A stretch of 59,510 bases of DNA from CPC320 sp002684375. Its GTDB lineage: Bacteria > Pseudomonadota > Alphaproteobacteria > Rhodobacterales > Rhodobacteraceae. The position numbers were made by a program, and so were the translations under genes. The stretch lies in contig CBFIHZ010000023.1 of assembly GCA_965662545.1 (NCBI GenBank), forward strand, positions 1 through 59,510, in the 5' to 3' direction. Under the pieces are notes generated by a model. It searched no databases. It had not been told where the DNA came from and saw only the letters and a list, made by a program, of their open reading frames with translations. Below are positions 42,786-53,100 of this stretch, piece after piece; position 1 is the stretch's first letter, and each line of letters begins with the position of its first letter.

Positions 42786-43982
42786 TTAGCGCAACGGCTG
42801 TGCGTCCGCCGAGGCCGGTTTATCTGGTTTTACCCGCGATTTGCGAATTTTTTCACTCGCCGATTTCAACTGCCCACAAGCCGCCATGATATCTTCCCCT
42901 CGGGGACGGCGAATCGGACTGGCATATCCAGCTTTGAAGACAATCTCTGAAAATGCCTCTATCCGTTTCCAATCCGACCGCTCATAGGGGGATCCGGGCC
43001 ATTCGTTGAACGGAATCAGATTAATCTTGGCCGGAATACCACGGATCAACTGGATCAGGCGGCGTGCATCGGCATCACTGTCATTAACCCCTTTAATCAT
43101 CACGTACTCAAAAGTAATCCGTTCAGAATTGGACAATTTCGGATAGGCCCGCAATTCTGCCAGAAGCGTCTCAATATTCCATTTGCGATTGATCGGTACC
43201 AGCGTGTCCCGCACATCATCTGTGGTGGCGTGAAACGAAACCGCCAACAAACATCCAATTTGTTCGGCTGTTTTGGCGATTTCAGGCACCACACCCGAAG
43301 TTGACAGCGTAATGCGCCGACGCGAAAGGCAGATGCCTTCGGGATCCATTGCGATTTTCATCGCATCGCGCACATTGTCAAAATTATATAACGGCTCGCC
43401 CATACCCATCAGCACGATGTTGCTCAGCAACCGGGTCTCACTGTTGCGGGTACGTTCCGCGGCGGGCCATTCGCCCAGATCATCGCGGGCCACCATCACT
43501 TGACCAATAATTTCAGCCGCCGTCAGGTTGCGTACCAATCGCTGGGTGCCCGTATGACAAAACGAACATGTAAGCGTGCAGCCCACTTGCGAGCTGATAC
43601 ACAGTGTCCCGCGATCGACCTCGGGTATATAGACCGTTTCGACCTCGTGGCCGCCAGCGATCCGCATCAGATATTTGCGGGTGCCATCGGTGCTGACCTT
43701 TTTGGTAACCACCTCAGGTACGGCCAGCACAAATTGACTGGCCAGTTCGGCGCGGTAATCTTTCGACAGGTTGGTCATCTGATCAAACGACCGGACGCCT
43801 TTTTGATAAATCCACTGCCAGATCTGATTGCTGCGCATCTTGGCTTTTTTTTCTGCCAGCCCATGCTCTATCAAGGTCTCAACCAGCGCAGAGCGGGATA
43901 AGCCGATCAAATTGACCGGCCCCTCGGACGGTTTGCGCGGCAGTGTCAGCACATCTTGGGTGATCGGAGCGGTAGCGGTCAT
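42786..43982 (-). CDS. rlmN: Dual-specificity RNA methyltransferase RlmN
   Basis: A 398-residue radical-SAM enzyme. The 4Fe-4S triad is SSQVGCTLTCSFCHTGTQRL (CxxxCxxC), with further blocks LSNIVLMGMGEPLYNFDNV, ITLSTSGVVPEIAKTAEQ, LAVSFHATTDDVRDTLVPIN and the methyl-carrying Cys in DIMAACGQLKSAS near the end. It methylates A2503 of 23S rRNA and A37 of some tRNAs. It is transcribed towards the dehydratase gene and follows the ialB-like gene by 72 bases. Confidence 0.96.
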   Translation of the reverse strand: MTATAPITQDVLTLPRKPSEGPVNLIGLSRSALVETLIEHGLAEKKAKMRSNQIWQWIYQKGVRSFDQMTNLSKDYRAELASQFVLAVPEVVTKKVSTDGTRKYLMRIAGGHEVETVYIPEVDRGTLCISSQVGCTLTCSFCHTGTQRLVRNLTAAEIIGQVMVARDDLGEWPAAERTRNSETRLLSNIVLMGMGEPLYNFDNVRDAMKIAMDPEGICLSRRRITLSTSGVVPEIAKTAEQIGCLLAVSFHATTDDVRDTLVPINRKWNIETLLAELRAYPKLSNSERITFEYVMIKGVNDSDADARRLIQLIRGIPAKINLIPFNEWPGSPYERSDWKRIEAFSEIVFKAGYASPIRRPRGEDIMAACGQLKSASEKIRKSRVKPDKPASADAQPLR

Positions 43983-44054
43983 ATCAAAGCCTATTGATCA
44001 AACTTAAAGCGCCGACATACAGCATTCGCCGAAGTTTGCAAAACTCTTGTGGCG

Positions 44055-44579
44055 CTAGTTGCTACACCGCTTGGCAGCATCGTCTACAGCAGCCGTAAAA
44101 CCCAAGAGCGAAAACGTGTCTTTTGTAATCGTGCCGCGCGAAGACCGGGCCGATAAAACAGCCGATTTACCGCGCTTCATCGCCGCAACCACTTTCCCGT
44201 CCGCCTCGCTGCTTTCAGGCCAAGCCCATTCACCCACGGCTGTAAGTTGGAATTTGGTGCCATCAATATTCAAATCGACAGCAGAGCCTTCAGCAAAAGG
44301 ATAGCCGCCCGTAAATCCAACTTGGCCCTTAACTTTCTCCGTCGGGCGATAGGTTACCATAAGTAAAATATCGCTGCGCTTGACCGAGACCACGCGCTTG
44401 TCTTTTGTATTAACTGTTTTCTTCGGCGCAGCAACAGCCCAACACTCTTTTGGATCTGGCTCTACGAACACGCTCCAGTCCGTTTTCAAACCAACCCGAT
44501 TGTCGCTGGATGACTGTGCCCACACCGCCGAAGATGTCAGTAACATCACCGATACCATGTGAAAAAGATATGCTCTCAT
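44055..44579 (-). CDS. Invasion-associated locus B (IalB)-family periplasmic protein
   Basis: A 174-residue secreted protein from ATG 44579, with a perfect GGAGG eight bases upstream. The signal peptide is MRAYLFHMVSVMLLTSSAVWA before QSSSDN. The mature part has TDWSVFVEPDPKECWAVAAPK, VVSVKRSDILLMVTYRPTEK, an Asp-rich loop, and a C-terminal Cys in DDAAKRCSN, as in IalB-family proteins; the two cysteines (about 46 and 172) probably pair. The family's role in free-living alphaproteobacteria is unknown, and the name does not imply invasion here. It precedes rlmN. Confidence 0.82.
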   Translation of the reverse strand: MRAYLFHMVSVMLLTSSAVWAQSSSDNRVGLKTDWSVFVEPDPKECWAVAAPKKTVNTKDKRVVSVKRSDILLMVTYRPTEKVKGQVGFTGGYPFAEGSAVDLNIDGTKFQLTAVGEWAWPESSEADGKVVAAMKRGKSAVLSARSSRGTITKDTFSLLGFTAAVDDAAKRCSN

Positions 44580-44753
44580 CTCTTCAGCCTCCAAGCTGAT
44601 CTTATTTAGTTAGGGTCTATTAGGACGCGCTGGATTTGTCACCCCAGATCGACCAAAATCCCATTCCAATCTTGCTTGTATCTCTTTAGCGTAAATTGGG
44701 CGCGGGGTGAAAGCCCCGTTAGCGCAAAAATTCAACAGTTTGGATGTTTTAAA

Positions 44754-45767
44754 ATGCAGAATTCGGTTCCATTGGTCGATCTTTGGCGCGGCCCCGTTCT
44801 AGAAAGCCGACATTTAGGGGCTGCCGTGATCTGTGATGATACTGGACAGATTAAACAGGCTTGGGGCAACCCGACCCGGATCATCTTGCCTCGATCATCT
44901 TGTAAGATGATACAAGCACTGCCACTGATCACCAGCGGAGCCGCCGACACCAATGGGCTGAAAAGCGAACACCTTGCGTTGGCTTGCGCGTCCCACAATG
45001 GGGCGGATATTCATCTTGCGCCAATCAGCAAATGGCTGGAAACACTGGGCTTAAAGGATGAAGACTTCCGCTGTGGTCCACAAAAGCCGAAAGATCGCGC
45101 GACCAGACATGCACTGTTGAGAGCCGGACAACCAGCCTGCCAGATTCACAATAATTGCTCAGGGAAACATGCAGGATTTCTAACCTTAAACAAATATCTT
45201 GCCGGACAGCCCGACTATGAGGTTGTCGATCATCCAGTGCAAAAGGCGGCGTTTGAGGCCTTTGAAATGACAACGGATGAGATCAGTACGGGGTTTGGTA
45301 TTGACGGCTGTTCCGCACCCAACCACAGCTGCAGTCTGCAGGGGCTGGCACGGGCAATGGCTTGGTTTGCATCGGCGGAAGACCGCTCAGACAGCGCCAG
45401 CAAGGCCGCAGTGCGCCTGGTCAAAGCAATGAATACCCATCCCGAACTGGTCGCCGGCGACGGCCGTGCCTGCACTGGTTTGATGCAGGCAATGGGCGGC
45501 CGCGGGGTGATTAAAACTGGCGCCGAAGGCGTGTTCACGGCGATCTTGCCCACGCAACGTCTGGGCATTGCGCTCAAGGTAGATGACGGCACAACCCGTG
45601 CAAGTGATGCGGCTATTGCGGCGCTTTTGGTTCATCTTGGCGTCTTGGCGCCAGACCATCCCACAACCAAAATGTATATTAACGCCCCGCAACGCAATTG
45701 GCGCGGCATCACGACCGGCAGGCTTGACATCAATCCAGCGTTTTTACCCCATCTTGCCCAGACTTAG
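44754..45767 (+). CDS. L-asparaginase II (rhizobial AnsA/ReAV type)
   Basis: A 337-residue protein of the class 3 asparaginases, unrelated to E. coli AnsB. Blocks are LVDLWRGPVLESRHLGAAVI, the nucleophile region ILPRSSCKMIQALPLI, HLALACASHNGADIH, the Cys/Lys block CQIHNNCSGKHAGFLTLNK, and GFGIDGCSAPNHSCSLQGLARA. It hydrolyses L-asparagine to aspartate and ammonia in the cytoplasm. ATG 44754 (MQNSVPLVD) is preferred, since the upstream 26 codons show no ribosome site and lie over a small GGGG/CCCC hairpin. It is divergent from the ialB-like gene and overlaps serB by four bases tail to tail. Confidence 0.85.
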   Translation: MQNSVPLVDLWRGPVLESRHLGAAVICDDTGQIKQAWGNPTRIILPRSSCKMIQALPLITSGAADTNGLKSEHLALACASHNGADIHLAPISKWLETLGLKDEDFRCGPQKPKDRATRHALLRAGQPACQIHNNCSGKHAGFLTLNKYLAGQPDYEVVDHPVQKAAFEAFEMTTDEISTGFGIDGCSAPNHSCSLQGLARAMAWFASAEDRSDSASKAAVRLVKAMNTHPELVAGDGRACTGLMQAMGGRGVIKTGAEGVFTAILPTQRLGIALKVDDGTTRASDAAIAALLVHLGVLAPDHPTTKMYINAPQRNWRGITTGRLDINPAFLPHLAQT

Positions 45768-46630
45768 ATAAACGCCGCACGCGGATATCCTTGGACAAAC
45801 AACAACGCGCTCAGATCGCAGAAATTTATCCGCACCGAACATTCGGCCGCCACAGCGGGCTTGGCATGCAACGCCGCGCCGGTGCCCGCAATTTTTAACA
45901 TTCCCAGATCATTGGCCCCGTCGCCCACGGCCAAAACGTCCTGCGCCGTAATGCCCAACTGCTGGATGATCTCTTCCAACGCTTGCACTTTGGCCGCGCG
46001 CCCCAAAATCGGCACAGCAACATCACCGGTCAATTTACCATCTTTAACGATCAGCGTATTTGCGCGGTTCTCATCAAACCCCAATTGGCCAGCAACAGCT
46101 GACGTAAAAGCGGTAAATCCGCCCGAAACCAAGGCCGCATAAGCCCCATTTGCCTTCATCGTAGAGACCAGCGCTGCACCGCCGGGCATCAGTGTGATCC
46201 GATCAGCCAAAACTCTATCGATCACCCCAACGTCGAGATCTTTCAACAATCCAACGCGTTCGATCAACGCACTGTTAAAATCCAGCTCTCCGTTCATTGC
46301 ACGGGCCGTGATCCCTTTGACCCGGTCCCCGACACCGGCAACATCAGCCAACTCGTCAATGCACTCTTGTTGGATCATCGTACTGTCCATATCGGCCAGC
46401 AACAGTTTTTTTTGGCGACCGGCAGAGGCTTGAACAACCAGATCAATCTGCAGTTTTTGCAAATCGGCCCAGACCTGCCATTGGTTGTCCGGCAGGACCG
46501 GCAGCGCGAACGCGGCCGCCTCGCCACCCGAAAGCCAATTCAATTGCGATCCACCCCAGGCCCCGTACACCGCTTCGACCGTGCTCGTTTCAAGCCCCCC
46601 CGGTTGGGCCATTAAAGTTACGGTAAACAT
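45764..46630 (-). CDS. serB: Phosphoserine phosphatase
   Basis: A 288-residue HAD phosphatase of serine synthesis. Motif I is LLADMDSTMIQQECIDELAD (nucleophile Asp, about 78-97), motif II lies in AALVSGGFTAFTSAVAG, and motif IV is VLAVGDGANDLGMLKIAGTG. The first 75 residues form the N-terminal regulatory-like domain usual for this family. The last step of L-serine synthesis is its role. It lies 57 bases downstream of gyrB on the same strand and converges on the asparaginase gene. Confidence 0.94.
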   Translation of the reverse strand: MFTVTLMAQPGGLETSTVEAVYGAWGGSQLNWLSGGEAAAFALPVLPDNQWQVWADLQKLQIDLVVQASAGRQKKLLLADMDSTMIQQECIDELADVAGVGDRVKGITARAMNGELDFNSALIERVGLLKDLDVGVIDRVLADRITLMPGGAALVSTMKANGAYAALVSGGFTAFTSAVAGQLGFDENRANTLIVKDGKLTGDVAVPILGRAAKVQALEEIIQQLGITAQDVLAVGDGANDLGMLKIAGTGAALHAKPAVAAECSVRINFCDLSALLFVQGYPRAAFI

Positions 46631-46686
46631 CTATGTTCTTTCATATGTCGTGCAGGGCCTCTTGTCAGGTCGGCGCGATACCCAGA

Positions 46687-49104
46687 TTAAAAATCCAAGT
46701 TTTCCACGTTCAGCGCATTATTTTGGATAAATTCGCGTCGCGGTTCAACCACATCGCCCATGAGTTTGGTGAACAGATCATCGGCCTCAGCCACATCATC
46801 GACCTTCACTTGCAACAAAGTGCGCGCATCTGGATCCAAAGTGGTTTCCCACAGCTGTCCGGGGTTCATTTCACCCAAACCCTTGTATCGTTGCAATGAC
46901 AGGCCCTTTTCACCCTCTTTAAGCACCATATCCAGCAGCCCCAATGGCCCAAAGATCGCCTGATTTCGATCTTTTCGTTGCAACGTGCCAGGGGTGCCAT
47001 AGGTATCTTGGAGACTTTTGGTAAAACTGCCTGTTTTGCGCGCCTCGCCTGAGCGCAGCATTGGCCCGTCGAGCGTGCGCACCTCTTCCACACCCCGTAA
47101 AATCCGCGCCAGTCGAATGCCGTGATCTTGCGTGATACGGCCCTGCCAGCCCTTTTCATATTCGAGCGCAATCATATCCAGACGCTGTGCAACCTTATCA
47201 GCGGTTCCCTGCAGATCGGCATCAACAACCCCGGGTACAAAGGCTCCTGCAATGGCTGACTGTTCAAGAATATGGCGTGGATAATGGGTTGGAAACGCCT
47301 CAAGAACACGTTTGAGCTGCCGGGCCTCGCTTACGACGCGTACCAAATCCTGACCCGTGATTTCTTCGCCCGACCCAAGCCTAAAAACCGTACCTTCGAT
47401 GCCTTGCTGAACCAAGTAATCCTCGAGCGAGGCCTGATCTTTCAGATAAACTTCGGATTTGCCACGCATCACCTTATACAACGGCGGCTGTGCGATATAC
47501 AAATATCCCCCTTCAATCAATTCCGGCATCTGCCGGTAGAAAAAAGTCAACAACAAGGTGCGAATATGCGCCCCATCAACATCCGCATCAGTCATAATCA
47601 CAATTTTATGATAGCGCAGCTTTTCAATATTAAATTCGTCTCGCCCTATTCCCGTGCCCAGCGCCATCACTAAATTACCAATTTCCTGTGACGAAAGCAT
47701 GCGGTCAAACCGCGCCCGTTCAACGTTGAGGATTTTACCTTTCAAAGGTAAAACTGCTTGGGTCTGGCGGTCACGGCCAGTCTGTGCAGACCCACCGGCA
47801 CTGTCACCTTCTACCAGAAAGACTTCGGTTTTAGAGGGGTCTTTCTCAGAGCAATCCTTCAGTTTTCCCGCAAGATAATTCACATCCATTGCGGTTTTGC
47901 GCCGGGTCAGATCACGGGCTTTGCGCGCCGCCTCACGGGCAATAGCGGCCTCGATTATTTTACCGACGATAATCTTAGCCTGCGTGGGGTTTTCCTCGAA
48001 CCATTCGGTCAGTTTTTCGTTCATCAATCCCTCGACCGCCGGGCGCACTTCGGAGCTGACCAACTTGTCTTTGGTTTGTGAGCTGAACTTGGGGTCAGGC
48101 ACTTTTACCGACAACACACAAGTCAGACCTTCGCGCGCATCATCACCAGTAAAGCTGATTTTTTCTTTTTTGGCGATGCCACTGGATTGGGCATAATTAT
48201 TAATCGTACGGGTCAGCGCACCGCGAAACCCCGCCATATGGCTGCCACCATCCCGTTGGGGAATGTTATTGGTGAACGGCAGCACTGTTTCATGATAGCT
48301 ATCATTCCACCACATTGCGACCTCAACGCCTATATCGTCACGCTCACCGGTGATAAAAATTGGCTCATCCATCATTGCCGGTTTTGACCGGTCGATGTAT
48401 TTGACAAACTCTTTCACACCACCTTCGTAAAATAACTCGGTGCGCAGCAGCTCAGCCGGGCGTTCATCTTCGAGAATGATCCGCACCCCCGAGTTGAGAA
48501 ACGCCAACTCGCGCAGACGCTTTTCCAATGTGGTAAAAGAATACTCAAGGTTTGAGAAGGTCTCGGTTGAGGCCAAAAACCTCACTTCGGTGCCTTTGCG
48601 CCCCGCAGCATCGCCCAGAACCCGCAAATGCTCGACCGTATCACCGCCTTCAAATTTGGCATAATGTTCCTGGCCATTGCGCCAGACCCGCAGTTCTAGC
48701 CACACCGACAGCGCGTTGACCACCGACACACCCACGCCGTGCAAACCGCCGGAAACTTTATAGGAATTACTATCAAACTTACCACCTGCATGCAGCTGGG
48801 TCATAATAACTTCGGCTGCTGAAACGCCCTCTTCCTCGTGGATATCAACCGGAATACCGCGCCCGTTGTCCGAGACAGAAACGCTGCTGTCAGCATGAAT
48901 TTTTACCATAACGTGATCTGCGTGACCAGCCAGTGCCTCATCGATACCATTATCAACGACCTCATAGACCATGTGATGCAGACCAGAGCCGTCGTCTGTA
49001 TCACCAATATACATTCCGGGCCGCTTACGGACAGCATCTAAGCCTTTGAGAACTTTGATAGATTCTGCACCGTATTGCTCAATAGCTTGGTGGCTTTCAG
49101 ACAT
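46687..49104 (-). CDS. gyrB: DNA gyrase subunit B
   Basis: An 805-residue type IIA topoisomerase subunit. The GHKL ATPase domain has YEVVDNGIDEALAGHADHV, SVSDNGRGIPVDIHEEEG and GGKFDSNSYKVSGGLHGVGV. The transducer has KEKISFTGDDAREGLTC. TOPRIM has EVFLVEGDSAGGSAQTGRDR and IVIMTDADVDGAHIRTLLL, and the C-terminus has SLQRYKGLGEMNPGQLWETT. With GyrA it supercoils DNA. It closes the dnaA-dnaN-recF-gyrB run; the 183-base gap to recF should hold its promoter. Confidence 0.98.
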   Translation of the reverse strand: MSESHQAIEQYGAESIKVLKGLDAVRKRPGMYIGDTDDGSGLHHMVYEVVDNGIDEALAGHADHVMVKIHADSSVSVSDNGRGIPVDIHEEEGVSAAEVIMTQLHAGGKFDSNSYKVSGGLHGVGVSVVNALSVWLELRVWRNGQEHYAKFEGGDTVEHLRVLGDAAGRKGTEVRFLASTETFSNLEYSFTTLEKRLRELAFLNSGVRIILEDERPAELLRTELFYEGGVKEFVKYIDRSKPAMMDEPIFITGERDDIGVEVAMWWNDSYHETVLPFTNNIPQRDGGSHMAGFRGALTRTINNYAQSSGIAKKEKISFTGDDAREGLTCVLSVKVPDPKFSSQTKDKLVSSEVRPAVEGLMNEKLTEWFEENPTQAKIIVGKIIEAAIAREAARKARDLTRRKTAMDVNYLAGKLKDCSEKDPSKTEVFLVEGDSAGGSAQTGRDRQTQAVLPLKGKILNVERARFDRMLSSQEIGNLVMALGTGIGRDEFNIEKLRYHKIVIMTDADVDGAHIRTLLLTFFYRQMPELIEGGYLYIAQPPLYKVMRGKSEVYLKDQASLEDYLVQQGIEGTVFRLGSGEEITGQDLVRVVSEARQLKRVLEAFPTHYPRHILEQSAIAGAFVPGVVDADLQGTADKVAQRLDMIALEYEKGWQGRITQDHGIRLARILRGVEEVRTLDGPMLRSGEARKTGSFTKSLQDTYGTPGTLQRKDRNQAIFGPLGLLDMVLKEGEKGLSLQRYKGLGEMNPGQLWETTLDPDARTLLQVKVDDVAEADDLFTKLMGDVVEPRREFIQNNALNVENLDF

Positions 49105-49287
49105 TTTCTCACACTTTCATAATTTGATAAATTTATATCCACTTGCGCAGAGATTGTCACGCGAATCAGTCAGAAAATATGTCCAAAATAAACGATCCAT
49201 TTTAACGGATGCGTTCGAGATTTTTGCAGTCGACTGAACCGATCTTTTGGACCTGTAAACAAACGGCTTCCTTGGTTACATAAACCG

Positions 49288-50406
49288 CTAATCGGGTCCG
49301 TTTGCGGTCGCAACCACAGCAGATAATCCCGCCGTGTCCGTCACCTCAAGATGCATTGCCCGCGTGCCCAGATCGGCGAACAGCTCGGCGCCCGTACCGG
49401 TCATCCACGCCTGCGCCCCCAGAGCGCAAATCTCATCATAAAGAGCTGCGCGGCGATGGGCGTCAAGATGCGCCGCGATCTCATCCAGCAACAACATTGG
49501 CGGCGCCCCAAAACCGTCTTTCAAAGCGCGCGCATTGGCCAGAATAAGCGACACCAAAAGCGCCTTTTGTTCACCGGTTGAGCACTCTTTGGCCAAAACG
49601 CCCTTAGACGTGTAAAGCGCCGATAAATCCGACCTGTGCGGCCCGATCAAACTGCGACCAGCCGCCATATCACGCGCCCGGTGATCGCCCAGCGCCTGCG
49701 TCAGATCTTCTGCCATCCCTAAGACGGCGAGATCATCATTTTGCAATTCAAGCGCGGCTGTAGGAAAACCGGTCTGAGCGCCGCCTTGGGCTGCGCACAA
49801 CTGGGCAACTGCGGCCAACCGGTTGGCATGAAGCCGTGTACCAAGGTCACCCATCTGAATTTCCAAAGCTCGGTACCAATGGGCATCTTGCACCTGATCT
49901 TTTAACAGCCTGTTGCGTTCACGCATCGCTTTTTCATAGCCCAGTGAAAGTTCGGCATGATCAGGCAGAAAACTCAACGTCATTCGATCGAGAAACCGCC
50001 GCCTGCCCTCGGCACCCTCGATCCATAACCTGTCCATCGACGGCACCAACCACAGCACCCTGGCAATCCGCCCCAATGCGGTCTGCGACACTGCCTTACC
50101 ATCGATCCGCACCTGACGCGCCGCCCCCGCCTCTGACCAGATCTCGATCTCATAATTTTTTTGAAGACTTTGCAGCAAGCCAGTAATTTTCCAGCCCAAG
50201 CCTTCGGGACGCCGGCTCATGTCTCCGGCACTGGCACGCCGCAACCCGCGGCCCGGTGACATCAGTGAAACTGCCTCAAGAATATTAGTTTTACCCGCAC
50301 CGTTGTTGCCAAAAAGCGCAATAGGCCGATGATCACATGTGATCCGACCTTGCTTATGCGAGCGGAAATGCGACAGCGTCAGTTCGGTGAGGGCCAACCC
50401 TGGCAT
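49288..50406 (-). CDS. recF: DNA replication and repair protein RecF
   Basis: A 372-residue SMC-like ATPase for RecFOR gap repair. Walker A is IALFGNNGAGKTNILEAVSL (about 28-47), signature-like region GEQKALLVSLILANARAL, and Walker B PMLLLDEIAAHLDAHRRAAL. It starts MPGLALTELTLSHFRSHKQG. It lies 31 bases downstream of dnaN on the same strand, so the two are co-transcribed. Confidence 0.96.
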   Translation of the reverse strand: MPGLALTELTLSHFRSHKQGRITCDHRPIALFGNNGAGKTNILEAVSLMSPGRGLRRASAGDMSRRPEGLGWKITGLLQSLQKNYEIEIWSEAGAARQVRIDGKAVSQTALGRIARVLWLVPSMDRLWIEGAEGRRRFLDRMTLSFLPDHAELSLGYEKAMRERNRLLKDQVQDAHWYRALEIQMGDLGTRLHANRLAAVAQLCAAQGGAQTGFPTAALELQNDDLAVLGMAEDLTQALGDHRARDMAAGRSLIGPHRSDLSALYTSKGVLAKECSTGEQKALLVSLILANARALKDGFGAPPMLLLDEIAAHLDAHRRAALYDEICALGAQAWMTGTGAELFADLGTRAMHLEVTDTAGLSAVVATANGPD

Positions 50407-50437
50407 CAGCGCAACGTTCTGCGGGTGCGCCTCAGCC

Positions 50438-51556
50438 TCACACCCGCATCGGCATTACTACATAGAGCGCAGAGGTGTCATTGCCCTCACGCATCAAAGT
50501 GGGGTCGCCGGAAGAATTGAACATGAAAACTGCATTTTCACGATCCACCTGACTGGCAATCTCAAGTAGATATTTGGCGTTAAAGCCGATCTGTAAATCC
50601 TCATCACCATAAGCAACGGCCAACTCTTCTTCGGCAGCACCGCTTTCAGGCGAATTCACCGACAATATCAGACGGTCTTCAGCCAGAGACAGTTTCACCG
50701 CCCGCGACCGTTCGGATGAAACGGTTGCAACCCGATCAACTGCCTTGGCAAACTCTGCGGCGTCAACTTCAAGCTTGCGGGTATTATTTTGTGGAATAAC
50801 GCGGGTATAATCCGGGAATGTGCCATCGATGACTTTCGAGGTCAGCGTGATATCTGGGGTCGCAAAGCGCACCTTGGTCTCGCTGACAGACACCGCGATC
50901 GACATATCGTCATCTTCGAGCAATTTACGCAGTTCACCCACTGTTTTGCGCGGCACGATAACGCCGGGCATCTCGCCGGCACCCGCAGGCACATCAGCAT
51001 CGATCCGGGCCAATCTGTGGCCATCGGTCGCGACACAACGCAGCGCGTTGCCGCCGTCTACAGCCGCGATATGCATATAGACCCCATTGAGGTAATACCG
51101 GGTCTCTTCCGTTGAAATGGCAAACTTTGATTTGTCAAACAACCGTCGTAAAACAGACGCTTTGATCGAAAAATTTGCTGCATAATCCGAAGAGGCCATG
51201 ATTGGAAAATCTTCCTTTGGCAAGGTGGCCAAAGAAAAGTTTGACCGACCTGCTTCCACCGTGAGGCGACCGGTGACGCCCTCGTCTTCCAAGGTCACCA
51301 AGGCACCATCGGGCAGTTTGCGCACGATCTCGTGCAGCATCACCGCCGAAACCGTCGACGCTCCAGAGCGCACGACCATGGCCGAAGCCTTGTCGACAAC
51401 TTCGATATCAAGATCAGTGGCCCGAAACTGTACTGAGCTGCCATCGGCCTCAATCAACACATTTGCCAAAATAGGAATGGTATTGCGCCGTTCAACAACC
51501 GATTGCGCCTGTGCCAAAGCCTTCAGAAGAATGCCACGTTCAATGCTGAGTTTCAT
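50438..51556 (-). CDS. dnaN: DNA polymerase III beta sliding clamp
   Basis: A 372-residue clamp subunit, the family length. I use ATG 51556 (MKLSIERGILLKALAQAQSV); the 10 residues further up lack a ribosome site and any conservation. Three clamp repeats are visible: RNTIPILANVLIEADGSSVQ, DLDIEVVDKASAMVVRSGAS and ITLTSKVIDGTFPDYTRVIP. The end is MREGNDTSALYVVMPMRV. It encircles DNA and tethers the polymerase. It lies between dnaA (152 bases) and recF. Confidence 0.98.
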   Translation of the reverse strand: MKLSIERGILLKALAQAQSVVERRNTIPILANVLIEADGSSVQFRATDLDIEVVDKASAMVVRSGASTVSAVMLHEIVRKLPDGALVTLEDEGVTGRLTVEAGRSNFSLATLPKEDFPIMASSDYAANFSIKASVLRRLFDKSKFAISTEETRYYLNGVYMHIAAVDGGNALRCVATDGHRLARIDADVPAGAGEMPGVIVPRKTVGELRKLLEDDDMSIAVSVSETKVRFATPDITLTSKVIDGTFPDYTRVIPQNNTRKLEVDAAEFAKAVDRVATVSSERSRAVKLSLAEDRLILSVNSPESGAAEEELAVAYGDEDLQIGFNAKYLLEIASQVDRENAVFMFNSSGDPTLMREGNDTSALYVVMPMRV

Positions 51557-51708
51557 CGCCTCAATCCTCCCATAGAAAACCTGCAAGGCCGCATGCGCAC
51601 CTTCTCAGGGTGGACGCTCTATGGTTCTCCGATGTAATGACATGGGCGTCAAGAGAAAGCGGACCACAAGGTCATAAAGTTCCACTAAAGTGAATAAAAA
51701 AGATGACT

Positions 51709-53100
51709 TTATGCTTCCAAAGCCCGCCGCAGAAGCTCAAGATCTTCTGCAATCTGACCATCCTGTAGTTTCAGCTCTTCAATCCGCTTCACGCCGTGCA
51801 TCACCGTAGTATGGTCTCGCCCGCCAAACCGTCGACCGATTTCTGGAAGCGAGCGGCTGGTCATATTCTTACTCAGGTACATTGCCACCTGTCGAGGACG
51901 CGCATAGGTCCGCACGCGTTTGGGACCAATCATATCCGACAGGCGGATGTTATAGTGCTCACTCACTTTGCGCTGAATTTCTTCGACAGTGATTTTACGC
52001 TCCGACGCGCGCAAAATATCAGACAGGCAATCTTGCGTCAGTTCCATATCAATTGGCCGCCCTACCAAAGACGCAAAGGCGAACAATCGGGTCAACGCGC
52101 CCTCAAGCACCCGCACGTTGGTAGATATGCGCAAGGCCAAAAACTGCAACACCCGTTCATCAAGCTTCAGATCAGCGTATTGGGCCCGATGCTGTTCAAC
52201 TTTCGACTGCAAGATACCCAAACGCAATTCATAATCTGTGGGATGCAGATCCACCACCAGACCGCATTGCAAACGGCTTTTGATTCGGTCCTCTAAACCC
52301 TTAATTTCACCAGGGGCACGGTCAGCAGAAATAATAATCTGCTTGTTTTGATCCACCAGCGCATTGAACGTGTGAAAAAACTCTTCCTGTGTCGAATCCT
52401 TTCCGGCGATAAACTGCACGTCATCCACCATAAGCACATCAACCGACCGAAACAGTTCTTTAAAATCCATCATTTTACGGTCGCGCAATGCCTGAACAAA
52501 GCGATACATAAACTGCTCTGCCGATAAATAAAGGACGCTTAATTCGGTCTGACGACTTTGCATTTCCCACGCAATTGCATGCATCAGGTGGGTCTTACCA
52601 AGGCCAACTCCACCATAAAGAAACAACGGGTTAAAACTCACGGGACCGCCCTCAGCCACCCGCCGTGCGGCAGCATGTGCTAATTCATTGGGTTTGCCGA
52701 CGATAAAATTGTCAAACGTAAAGCGCTTATCCAACGGAGCGCTGGGCAATTTATCATCGCGCATCCCAGTCTGTGCCTGATTATCTGCAGCACCAACCAA
52801 ACTGTTAGATCCGGAAACAGCGATTGCAGGTTTCTGTCCACCACTGGGCTTATAGCCCAAGGCTGGTACCTGAAACTTTATCCGCCTAATTTCAGGCGTT
52901 TCTGCTCCCAGCTGTGCAAGCAGAAGATCACCAAAATTTTGATCAACATAATTGCCAAGAAAATTGGTTGGAACATCAAACAGAGCCACGCCGTCAAAAA
53001 CACCATTAAACCCTAGTGGACTAATCCAATTCACATAATTGTTCTGACCAATTAAGGATTTAATATTTTGTTGGATGTCATTCCATTTTTCATCTGTCAT
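51709..53100 (-). CDS. dnaA: Chromosomal replication initiator protein DnaA
   Basis: A 463-residue AAA+ initiator from ATG 53100 (MTDEKWNDIQQNIKSLIGQN); the 30 residues upstream in the frame look non-coding. Domain I ends near residue 80. Walker A is LYGGVGLGKTHLMHAIAWEM, Walker B VDVLMVDDVQFIAGK, and sensor and arginine-finger motifs follow. Domain IV has the DnaA-box-reading helix RRFGGRDHTTVMHGVKRIEE. It opens oriC. dnaN follows 152 bases later; a 427-base region lies upstream. Confidence 0.98.
   Translation of the reverse strand: MTDEKWNDIQQNIKSLIGQNNYVNWISPLGFNGVFDGVALFDVPTNFLGNYVDQNFGDLLLAQLGAETPEIRRIKFQVPALGYKPSGGQKPAIAVSGSNSLVGAADNQAQTGMRDDKLPSAPLDKRFTFDNFIVGKPNELAHAAARRVAEGGPVSFNPLFLYGGVGLGKTHLMHAIAWEMQSRQTELSVLYLSAEQFMYRFVQALRDRKMMDFKELFRSVDVLMVDDVQFIAGKDSTQEEFFHTFNALVDQNKQIIISADRAPGEIKGLEDRIKSRLQCGLVVDLHPTDYELRLGILQSKVEQHRAQYADLKLDERVLQFLALRISTNVRVLEGALTRLFAFASLVGRPIDMELTQDCLSDILRASERKITVEEIQRKVSEHYNIRLSDMIGPKRVRTYARPRQVAMYLSKNMTSRSLPEIGRRFGGRDHTTVMHGVKRIEELKLQDGQIAEDLELLRRALEA

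Noticed and set aside
49130..49142. Single DnaA-box-like sequence upstream of gyrB
   Set aside because: The match AGTGGATATAA has an inserted base and stands alone, so it is not evidence of an origin.
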